Source: Citrobacter freundii (GTDB lineage Bacteria; Bacteroidota; Bacteroidia; Chitinophagales; Chitinophagaceae). From it: a stretch of 64,000 nucleotides of DNA. A program made the translations under genes and the position numbers. The stretch is from NCBI GenBank assembly GCA_003243445.1, contig QFQQ01000025.1, positions 19,908 to 83,907 of the forward strand, read 5' to 3'. The notes under the pieces were generated by a model, which saw nothing but the letters and a program-made list of their open reading frames with translations, was not told where the DNA came from and ran no database searches. How positions within the stretch are numbered: the first letter of the stretch is position 1; every line of letters starts with the position of its first letter. Shown piece by piece: positions 48,584 to 56,392 of the stretch.

Positions 48584-49789
48584 ATGTTTGATTCGATCGA
48601 GGATGCCATCCGGGATATAAGAGATGGGAAGATGATCATTGTAGTGGATGACGAAGACCGCGAGAATGAAGGCGATTTTATAGCTGCCGCTGCCACAATT
48701 ACCCCAGAGATAGTGAATTTTATGAGCAAGCATGGCCGCGGGCTGATCTGCGTGCCATTGCCCGAGGAACGCTGCGATGAACTGGGGCTTGACCTGATGG
48801 TTTCCAATAATACCGCACTCCATGAAACCGCTTTTACGGTTTCCGTTGATCTCCTGGGTCATGGCTGTACCACGGGGATCTCTGCGCAGGACCGTGCAAA
48901 AACCATCCTGGCACTGAACGACCCGTTCCTTAACCCCAAAGATCTTGGCCGCCCGGGTCATATTTTCCCGCTCCGCTCAAGAAAAGGCGGTGTGCTAAGG
49001 CGTGCCGGTCATACCGAAGCTGCTACCGACCTGGCCAGACTGGCCGGATTGCCCGCACCTTATGGAGGTGTGCTGGTGGAGATCATGAATGACGACGGAT
49101 CAATGGCGCGTCTGCCAGAACTGATCGAAGTGGCAAAGAAATTTGATTTCCGCCTCATTTCTATAAAAGACCTGATCGAATACCGCATCAAACGCGATTC
49201 GCTGATCGAAGAGATCGTCCGCGTGGAAATGCCGACCAAATACGGCGATTTCAAACTCGTTGCCTTCAAAGAAAAGAACTCCGCCAACGAACACCTCGCC
49301 CTGATCAAAGGTGAGTGGAGCAAGGATGAACCGGTGCTTACCCGCGTACACTCTTCCTGCTTTACCGGCGATATTCTCGGTTCACTCCGTTGCGATTGTG
49401 GCGAACAACTCCATAAAGCCATGGAAATGGTACAGGCCGAAGGCCGCGGTGTGATATTATATATGAACCAGGAAGGCCGCGGTATCGGACTGCTCAATAA
49501 ATTAAAAGCCTACCGCCTCCAGGAAGAAGGAATGGATACCGTTGAAGCCAATCTTCACCTCGGCTTCCAGATGGATCAGCGCGACTATGGCGTAGGCGCC
49601 CAGATCCTGCGTTCATTAGGCATCACCAAACTCCGCCTGATGAGCAATAACCCAAGAAAAAGGGTAGGGTTGATCGGTTACGGACTTGAAGTGGTTGAGA
49701 ACATCCCTATCCGCGTGAATCCGAACCCGCATAATGAAAAGTATTTGCAGACGAAAAGGGATAAGCTCGGTCACGAGTTGGAAAAGTAA
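48584..49789 (+). CDS. ribBA: Bifunctional 3,4-dihydroxy-2-butanone 4-phosphate synthase / GTP cyclohydrolase II
   Basis: A 401-residue riboflavin-synthesis enzyme making both precursors. RibB half (about 1-200): VVDDEDRENEGDF (20-32), then HGRGLICVPL, HETAFTVSVD and RPGHIFPLR. RibA half (about 205-401): VHSSCFTGDILGSLRCDCG with the zinc cysteines, YMNQEGRGIGL and NNPRKR. The start at 48584 follows the promoter box; the frame runs back to 48398 through repeat B7 and that part is rejected. It ends at repeat C2, convergent with tamB. Confidence 0.96.
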   Translation: MFDSIEDAIRDIRDGKMIIVVDDEDRENEGDFIAAAATITPEIVNFMSKHGRGLICVPLPEERCDELGLDLMVSNNTALHETAFTVSVDLLGHGCTTGISAQDRAKTILALNDPFLNPKDLGRPGHIFPLRSRKGGVLRRAGHTEAATDLARLAGLPAPYGGVLVEIMNDDGSMARLPELIEVAKKFDFRLISIKDLIEYRIKRDSLIEEIVRVEMPTKYGDFKLVAFKEKNSANEHLALIKGEWSKDEPVLTRVHSSCFTGDILGSLRCDCGEQLHKAMEMVQAEGRGVILYMNQEGRGIGLLNKLKAYRLQEEGMDTVEANLHLGFQMDQRDYGVGAQILRSLGITKLRLMSNNPRKRVGLIGYGLEVVENIPIRVNPNPHNEKYLQTKRDKLGHELEK

Positions 49790-49790
49790 A

Positions 49791-49894
49791 TTCAAAGTAA
49801 AAAGTCAAAAGTAAAAAGTAAAAAATACAGTCCTGTGGAGGGGAACACTTCAGCCCTCAGGACTGCATTTTTTACTTTTGACTTTTTACTTGAA
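49791..49894. repeat. Inverted repeat, AAAAGTM 7-bp family (copy C2)
   Basis: Left arm 49791-49835, right arm 49857-49894. Nearly perfect AT-rich stem of AAAAGTC and AAAAGTA units closed by CAGTCCTG and CAGGACTG. It fills the gap between the convergent ribBA and tamB genes and contains the last codons and TAA of tamB. It could serve as a bidirectional terminator. Confidence 0.92.
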
Positions 49895-52800
49895 CAGAGT
49901 CCGGAAGTATCGCCGGTGGTTGAAGACTATCTTTCACAGGTTGCCCGTTCTGGCCTTTTTTCTTCTTGCCAAAAAGATGATCGAATTCTTTGCGGTAGGC
50001 AATATTGGCGCCGGAGCGCTTGGTACGCGCTGCACCGGTGCTGCTTGTTGTCAGATAATCGAGATTCTGACGATAAAAGAAGCTGGCACGGATCGTTCCG
50101 CTCTGGTTGATCAGCCACTCCGCCGTTACATCAGGAAGGAACTGCACGTTCTGCTGGATCGTTGCCTGTAAAGGAACGTCAAGGTTACTGCCAAGTGTAA
50201 CGATAAAACGGTCGTTGAATAACGAGATCGGAACATTCACATTGAATGTGCTCTGGTTGATATTAAAGTTGTTGCTGCTTTGCTGGTCAAGCAGGTTGCG
50301 GTTATATACAGAGCCACTGAAATTGATACTGACGTTGTCCGTTTTCAGGATCTTGGCCAACTCAGAGTTAAGTTTCTTATTGATCTCATTAAAAAATAGG
50401 CCCGACAAGCTCGAGATCGTATTATACGTAAGCTCATTGATCGCAGAGCCAAGCCCGTTCGGATTGGTAGCTGTTTCTGGCGGAGCAAAACTGTTGAACA
50501 CGATCAGGTAAGTCACCTGGCGGTTGATCTCATTGTCGTTTTTCTCCATCTGCTGGATGTTTGACATAACGGAGAAGTCACTGCTCACTTTGCTGTTCTG
50601 CGGAAAGTCGAGATTGAATTTGAACTGCGGTTTGAACAGATCTCCTGAAAGATTCGCCACCACATACACGTCTTCCCTCAATCTCGCATAAGCATTATCA
50701 AAGTTCAGCGCATTGGCCAGTGGCGCAAAGCTCACTTGTTTTGCAACATACATCGCTTCAAAGCGGATCTTCGCATCATAGGGATCGCCGCTCCAGGAAA
50801 TATTGTTTACTGAACCGGGTTTGATCACAAATGGTTTTTTGAAGAACGACTGGAAGGTAAACAGGTAATCTCCTTCCTGGATATCAAAACTGCCACGCAT
50901 GGTCAGCTTTTCTGTTGTACCGGAATGTATGTTCAGCGAACCGCTTCCTCTTCCGACGATCTTATCACCGGTCAGGTCATCAAGGATCACGCGCACGGTT
51001 ACCATTGGGTTGGCCGTTACGTCAACATCATACGTGATATTTCCCGCACCCGCATTCAGGCTGCTGTCACTCATTTCGCGTCCGTATTTTCTTTCCACCA
51101 GGAAGTCTGCAATACCGGACTCACGAAGCTTGGAGGAAGGGATCGTCACCGTACTGCTGTCCGTTGTAGAGGCGATCGCATCGATCTTCATAAAGATCTC
51201 CGACTGTGGGCCGGACAGAGAGAATGAACCGGTTCCTTTCACGCGGCCATAGAACTGCTGGTTATCGTTCACGGTTGTGTTCAGCACCAGGATCGGCCGG
51301 TTATTTTCCGGACCGGTCGTATTGGGTTTACGGGTTGAAACGGTCAGGTCAAAGAACATATCTCGGAATGCATTGTGCTGAATGCCGCCGGTAAGATAAA
51401 CCGGGTTGCCGGTAACCGTATCGGTCAATACAATGCCATTCAGGTCGATCTCATTTGGTTTCATTTCAAGATCAGTATCCCTGATCTTGTAGAAACATTG
51501 CGTGAAGATCACTTTCATTCCCGCGTCCTGTAACCGTCCTTTTCCCGTAACGTTGATCTTATTCAGTTCGCCCCGCAGGTCGAAATCACCCGTTACGTAA
51601 CCGGTAATGTCTGTAAATAATGTTCCCAGGAAACGTTCCAGCACGCTTAGCTGGAAGTGATTTGCTTTTAACGCGATCAGGTTCTTTTGCTGTTCGATAG
51701 GAGAGCCAAGGAAAAGGTTGATGTCAAACCCCAGATCCCCATCGGGATTAACGGTCTTGCCATTTACCTTTAACTGTTTTGTTTTGTTCTCATAAGAAAG
51801 CTTTGCATTGATGTTGCCGACAGAGTCGTTATCCAGCCTTGCGCTTTCCACCAGTATATCATTGGATGAAACATAGAGATTATTGAACGGATCTTCAACA
51901 AGTATATTCCCGGACACCAATCCTTCCACGCGGTTTCGCGGCATAAAGAACGGAGCGAAGTCACCCACGTTGATCTTCTTCAGTTCCACTGTGAGATCGT
52001 TCCAGTCACCGGTCTCCGATGGTTTTGTTTTCACGCGCACTTCCTGGTTGCCTTCATGTAATACCAGTGCACCGCTGGCCGGGATATTGTTCCGGAATTC
52101 AAGCTCGCCATTTTCTTCGATCGTCCAGGTCTTGCTGTTCACCACAAATGAAGAGGGCTGTACTTCTATCTTTACTCCGTTTTCAAATGTCAGTACCCGC
52201 GCATTGATATTCGCGCGGTTGATCGCCTGGTTGGCGCCCGTATAAAGTTTTACCAGCGATGTATCGTTTCTTGCTTCCACACGGAAGATGGCAAGCGGTA
52301 TGTTCAAACTGTCACTCACATTGATATTGCTGACTGAGCCGAAAAGTGAAAGACTATCACGCGTGCCTTTCGCCGTGAGGCGGAAATCATTAAAATTATA
52401 CCGCTGGTATCTGAACTGCGGGATCTCCGCGTTCAGGTTGAGTTCGTTGTTCTTTGTCCGGAGGTTGCCATAGATATGACTGTTGTCAAATCCGGCAAGG
52501 CTTGTATCGATCAGTTTGATATACTGATCAACATATTTTGTGGTGATATCAAACGTCAGCGAATCATTTTCCGGTAGTCTGGTCGGCGGCTGGATATAGG
52601 ATGGGTAATATTTATTCAGGAATAATTTGAATGCATCAGGCAGTTCCCGGATATTGAAGTTGCCGGCGATATCTGCTTCGAATTCATTGGAACGGGCTTT
52701 CAATGTTTTTACTCCATTCAGGAATTCAGAAGAGATGATCAGCGAATCAAAAGGGAGAGGATTGCCGTCTTTTGAAAGCGATGCGTCCGTAATATTCGCA

Positions 52801-54704
52801 TGGCCAAGAAAGTTGTCAATGCTGTTGCCGGTGAAATTCAGATTGAATTTACCTGCAAAAGCAAGATCATCATGTGTAAGATTCAGTTTTTTCAGATTGG
52901 CCTTTTTTACTTCGGCGAGAAAGTTGAATGTTGGCGCCTGTGCATCGCTGAAATCGATCAGACCATTCAATGTCAGTTGTGCTTCCGGATCATCAATAGA
53001 CGCCTGTCCTTCGAAACGTTTTTTATCAAGCAGTCCTTTTAATACGATATTATTATAACGATATCCGTTGTAGTCAGCAAAGCGGATCTTTCCGTCAAGA
53101 TCGGTCCTGAGCGTTTTTATATTGAACCCTTTTCCTTTTACGGAACCGTTGAGTGCCACGATGCCGATCTTCGGATCTCCCAGGAAATCCCCAAGTTTGA
53201 AATAATCGGTAGCGATCGTACCAGAATAAACAGGCTGTTGTCCTGCCGGTAATTTCATATTGAGGTCACTGGTGAAAATACCGAGATTGGTTTGTATGGT
53301 TCCAAAGGTTACAAAGTCGCGGATGAACCCGGTGAAGTTTCCATTGAACCGGAGGAACTGCAGTTTGCGCAGATCAGGCTGGGTGATCGTTTTTATATCC
53401 GGCACAAATGCAACCGCATCGGCATAAGTGGTGCGGAAATCATTTGCTTTGAAATCGATAAATGTCTGGTTGATATCAGGCAGACCGGTCATGCTGATAT
53501 CACCGTTGAGCAGGGTATTATTTCCTGCCTGTATAACGAGATTGCTGCCGAAGAGGTCGTCCACCGCGCCGCGGATCGTTCCTTTCAGCGTGATATTCTT
53601 TTTCCAGGTGCGCATGGCCGGTGCAAAGAATGCGATATCATCGCTGTCGATCTGTGAATCATCAAAACGGCCAAGCATTCTCACCGAGTGGAGGAAATCG
53701 TTCAGGTCCCCGAACTCGCTGAAGCGCATGCTGAAATGATCACCGATAATGCTGTTATTGGTCCTGATCGTGAGTTTATTGAAAGTCATTTCCTGCGGTG
53801 TGACCTTCACAGCCGCTTCCATATTCTTTACTTCAAATCCGCTGCGTTCTTTTGTTTGTAAGGATAACTGTGCTGTAACGGTATCTTTTTCCCAGCGGAA
53901 ACCGGTAAAGCTTGTGTTGATCTTTGAAAATTCGATATTCTTTCCATCGAATACGCCATTGATGGCGGGTCCTGCGGAAGCGGAGCCGGTTTTGAATGTA
54001 CCATTCAGGATATCGAGTTTCTCAGCTTCTACGATCCAGCCGGCACTGTTCCATTTCAGCAATGAATCTGCTTCAACCGGGATCGCGGGGTTGATGGTAT
54101 CCGGCAGGGCGTCGGGTTTTCGTTTTGTGTAATTGTACAGCGCGAAATAGGGATCGACGATCTTCAGTGAACCCAGCTTGATCGTTTTCTTTGCAAGGTC
54201 AACGTTATCTGCGTTCAGTGCAAAAGATGTCAGCCTTACGGTCATGTCCTGCCCAAGCCAGCCGTCCTTTTTTACAAAAGAAATATTCTTAAGATCGATC
54301 TCTTTGAGATTGAACTGCGTGGCATCTTCTGATTTTCCGGATGAAGGCGAACTGAAATAATCGATCAGGAATTGGTGATTCCATACCGAATCGGTCCGCT
54401 GCATTTTTATAACGGCATCGGAGAGTCCGATATATTTCAGTTCGATATTCTTTTTAAAGAAGAACCAATCCGTGATCCGCACCCGTGCTTCACCGGCATA
54501 CAGCAATGTGTCATGTTGCAGGTCTTCTACCAGTACACCCTGCAGGTGCATATTATTAAAAAGGGAAAAATCGACCCGTTTGATCTCGATCTTCGTATGC
54601 AGGTCTTTTGACAGTCTCTTCGTCACTATCCCGGTGATCCAGTTCTGCCCGAAGGGCGTTTGAATAAAGATCCATGTTGCCAGTATCAGCAACAAAAGTG
54701 ACAA
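49872..54704 (-). CDS. tamB: TamB-like translocation/assembly protein (DUF490)
   Basis: A roughly 1610-residue protein with one N-terminal membrane helix and a very long beta-rich body of repeated strands, ending in a C-terminal TamB domain (residues about 1160-1560, GSGSLNIHSGTTEKLTMRGS and KLNSELAKILKTDNVSINFSG). TamB-like proteins bridge inner and outer membranes and are linked to lipid transport and outer-membrane assembly. The start is uncertain: the frame reads on upstream to about 54752 as QFPLKKVRKIAGWILLSLLL, a typical TamB beginning, but without an in-frame ATG; an ATG lies one base out of frame at 54753-54751. The final residues VQVKSQK are encoded by repeat C2. Confidence 0.88.
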   Translation of the reverse strand: MSLLLLILATWIFIQTPFGQNWITGIVTKRLSKDLHTKIEIKRVDFSLFNNMHLQGVLVEDLQHDTLLYAGEARVRITDWFFFKKNIELKYIGLSDAVIKMQRTDSVWNHQFLIDYFSSPSSGKSEDATQFNLKEIDLKNISFVKKDGWLGQDMTVRLTSFALNADNVDLAKKTIKLGSLKIVDPYFALYNYTKRKPDALPDTINPAIPVEADSLLKWNSAGWIVEAEKLDILNGTFKTGSASAGPAINGVFDGKNIEFSKINTSFTGFRWEKDTVTAQLSLQTKERSGFEVKNMEAAVKVTPQEMTFNKLTIRTNNSIIGDHFSMRFSEFGDLNDFLHSVRMLGRFDDSQIDSDDIAFFAPAMRTWKKNITLKGTIRGAVDDLFGSNLVIQAGNNTLLNGDISMTGLPDINQTFIDFKANDFRTTYADAVAFVPDIKTITQPDLRKLQFLRFNGNFTGFIRDFVTFGTIQTNLGIFTSDLNMKLPAGQQPVYSGTIATDYFKLGDFLGDPKIGIVALNGSVKGKGFNIKTLRTDLDGKIRFADYNGYRYNNIVLKGLLDKKRFEGQASIDDPEAQLTLNGLIDFSDAQAPTFNFLAEVKKANLKKLNLTHDDLAFAGKFNLNFTGNSIDNFLGHANITDASLSKDGNPLPFDSLIISSEFLNGVKTLKARSNEFEADIAGNFNIRELPDAFKLFLNKYYPSYIQPPTRLPENDSLTFDITTKYVDQYIKLIDTSLAGFDNSHIYGNLRTKNNELNLNAEIPQFRYQRYNFNDFRLTAKGTRDSLSLFGSVSNINVSDSLNIPLAIFRVEARNDTSLVKLYTGANQAINRANINARVLTFENGVKIEVQPSSFVVNSKTWTIEENGELEFRNNIPASGALVLHEGNQEVRVKTKPSETGDWNDLTVELKKINVGDFAPFFMPRNRVEGLVSGNILVEDPFNNLYVSSNDILVESARLDNDSVGNINAKLSYENKTKQLKVNGKTVNPDGDLGFDINLFLGSPIEQQKNLIALKANHFQLSVLERFLGTLFTDITGYVTGDFDLRGELNKINVTGKGRLQDAGMKVIFTQCFYKIRDTDLEMKPNEIDLNGIVLTDTVTGNPVYLTGGIQHNAFRDMFFDLTVSTRKPNTTGPENNRPILVLNTTVNDNQQFYGRVKGTGSFSLSGPQSEIFMKIDAIASTTDSSTVTIPSSKLRESGIADFLVERKYGREMSDSSLNAGAGNITYDVDVTANPMVTVRVILDDLTGDKIVGRGSGSLNIHSGTTEKLTMRGSFDIQEGDYLFTFQSFFKKPFVIKPGSVNNISWSGDPYDAKIRFEAMYVAKQVSFAPLANALNFDNAYARLREDVYVVANLSGDLFKPQFKFNLDFPQNSKVSSDFSVMSNIQQMEKNDNEINRQVTYLIVFNSFAPPETATNPNGLGSAINELTYNTISSLSGLFFNEINKKLNSELAKILKTDNVSINFSGSVYNRNLLDQQSSNNFNINQSTFNVNVPISLFNDRFIVTLGSNLDVPLQATIQQNVQFLPDVTAEWLINQSGTIRASFFYRQNLDYLTTSSTGAARTKRSGANIAYRKEFDHLFGKKKKGQNGQPVKDSLQPPAILPDSVQVKSQK

Positions 54705-54837
54705 TAAAATCCAACCTGCTATTTTTCTAACTTTCTTCAGAGGAAACTGCCATTAAACGGTGTAAAAATACTGGAAACGTGGTGTCAGGGCAAATATGAT
54801 ACCCGATTTAGATGTTAGAGAGGGAGATTAGGTTGCC

Positions 54838-54995
54838 TGATGTTGGATGTTCGACGTTCGATGATCGATGGTCGATGTTCGATGTTCGAATTTGGGGCGC
54901 CCCGTTTGCCATCCACCGATCCTGATCAATCAGGGAAAAATAAATTTGGCGGCCGGCCTGGTCGACCATCGAACATCGACCATCCAACATCGATC
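54838..54995. repeat. Intergenic inverted repeat, 7-bp family (copy B8)
   Basis: Left arm 54838-54890 (ATGTTGG, ATGTTCG, ACGTTCG, ATGATCG, ATGGTCG units) and right arm 54960-54995 (CGACCAT, CGAACAT, CCAACAT). The spacer is about 70 bp. It lies between divergent tamB and the isoaspartyl peptidase gene. Confidence 0.88.
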
Positions 54996-55051
54996 TCCGC
55001 TCCATTCTCCTCTTCCCGCTCTTAAGTCGTAAATTGCTCCAAAAACTGTAC

Positions 55052-56104
55052 ATGAGAAACTTCTTTCTGCTTTTTTCACTTTTCTTTTTCCAAAATCTGC
55101 TGGCGCAACAGGGGGTAAATCCGGCAAGGGGCAAATATGTACTGGTAATACATGGCGGCGCGGGGACGATCCTGAAAAGTCAGATGACGCCTGAAAAAGA
55201 GAAGGCGTATACCGAGGCATTGAATATGGCGCTTGGCAAAGGCGAGGCTGTGCTGGCAAAAGGCGGTACGGCGCTGGATGCGGTGGAAGCAAGTGTACGT
55301 TTCCTGGAAGATAACCCGCTGTTTAACGCGGGCAAAGGGGCGGTTTTCACCAATGAAGGCAGGAATGAACTGGATGCGGCGATCATGAACGGCGAAACGC
55401 TGGCAGCCGGCTCCATTGCGGGCGTGACGACGATCAAAAATCCAATTTCCACAGCCCGCGCAGTAATGGAGAAAAGTCCGCATGTGATGATGGCGGGCCG
55501 CGGCGCGGAAAAGTTTGCAGCCGAACAGGGACAGCAGATCGTCGATCCATCCTATTTCTTTACGGAAGAACGCTGGAAAGGATTGCAAAAAGCAAAGGAA
55601 CTGGACTCACTGGAGAATCTTCAAAAGAAAGATTCGCTGAAAGGAAAGACCGGTTCACTGCTGAAGCAACCGGAGAACCGCGATTACAAATACGGCACCG
55701 TTGGCGCGGTGGCGCTCGATCAGTATGGCAATCTTGCGGCAGCAACCAGCACGGGCGGCATGACCAATAAGAAATTCGGCCGCATCGGCGATGCGCCGAT
55801 CATCGGAGCAGGTACATACGCCAATAATAAAACTGTTGCGATCAGCGGCACCGGCTGGGGCGAATTTTACATCAGGCTCGTAATGGCAAAAACGATCAGC
55901 GATATGATGGAATATGGCAAACGGACGCTGAAAGATGCATCCGATGAAATGGTGATGAAGCAACTGCCCGCACTTGGCGGAGATGGCGGGCTGATCGCCG
56001 TGGATAAGAGGGGAAATATCGCGATGCCGTTTTGCACCGAGGGAATGTACAGGGGATATGTAAAAGAGGGCGGTGCAAAAGTGGTGAAGATCTACAAGGA
56101 CTAA
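55052..56104 (+). CDS. iaaA: Isoaspartyl peptidase / L-asparaginase (Ntn-hydrolase)
   Basis: A 350-residue periplasmic enzyme with a signal peptide (1-19, FLLFSLFFFQNLLAQ). It matches the plant-type asparaginase family: VIHGGAGT near residue 32, GGTALDAVEASVRFLEDNPLFNAGKG near 71-96, the autocleavage site with nucleophile Thr216 in YGTVGAVALD, TSTGGMTNK, and GTGWGEFYIR. The precursor self-cleaves before Thr216. The ATG at 55052 gives the proper signal peptide; the earlier ATG at 55034 adds six residues. TAAATTGC at 55030-55037 is near the -7 consensus and equals the box before ggt. Confidence 0.92.
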   Translation: MRNFFLLFSLFFFQNLLAQQGVNPARGKYVLVIHGGAGTILKSQMTPEKEKAYTEALNMALGKGEAVLAKGGTALDAVEASVRFLEDNPLFNAGKGAVFTNEGRNELDAAIMNGETLAAGSIAGVTTIKNPISTARAVMEKSPHVMMAGRGAEKFAAEQGQQIVDPSYFFTEERWKGLQKAKELDSLENLQKKDSLKGKTGSLLKQPENRDYKYGTVGAVALDQYGNLAAATSTGGMTNKKFGRIGDAPIIGAGTYANNKTVAISGTGWGEFYIRLVMAKTISDMMEYGKRTLKDASDEMVMKQLPALGGDGGLIAVDKRGNIAMPFCTEGMYRGYVKEGGAKVVKIYKD

Positions 56105-56142
56105 TATTCAACGGGATTTAGGACAGACCAACTGGTTCCCGC

Positions 56143-56345
56143 AAATAGCGCAGATTTTATCAGACTTGTATTCTGATCTTTCTTACAACCTTTAACTGTA
56201 TTTATTTGATGGCGCAGATTACGCAGATCTGTTCCGCTATAGGAGACAGATCTGCGCGATCTGCGCCATTTGTTTAAGGACAGTGCATTAACAGGTATTG
56301 GTACAATTAAAGATTGATAAATCTGCGTGATCAGCGGGAGTCAGT
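56143..56345. repeat. Repeat cluster of the GCGCAGATT type (copy F2)
   Basis: GGCGCAGATT and ACGCAGATC (about 56211-56229) are followed by the complementary AGATCTGCG, CGATCTGCG, CC run (about 56248-56270), a short hairpin with a 20-base loop. Looser GCGCAGATTTTATC and AAATCTGCGTGATCAGCGGG pieces flank it. It separates the isoaspartyl peptidase gene from the HExxH protein gene; no TANNTTTG box is obvious. Confidence 0.7.
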
Positions 56346-56392
56346 ACGCAAGGCGATATAAATGTTATATCTTACAATAAATAAACTACTGC

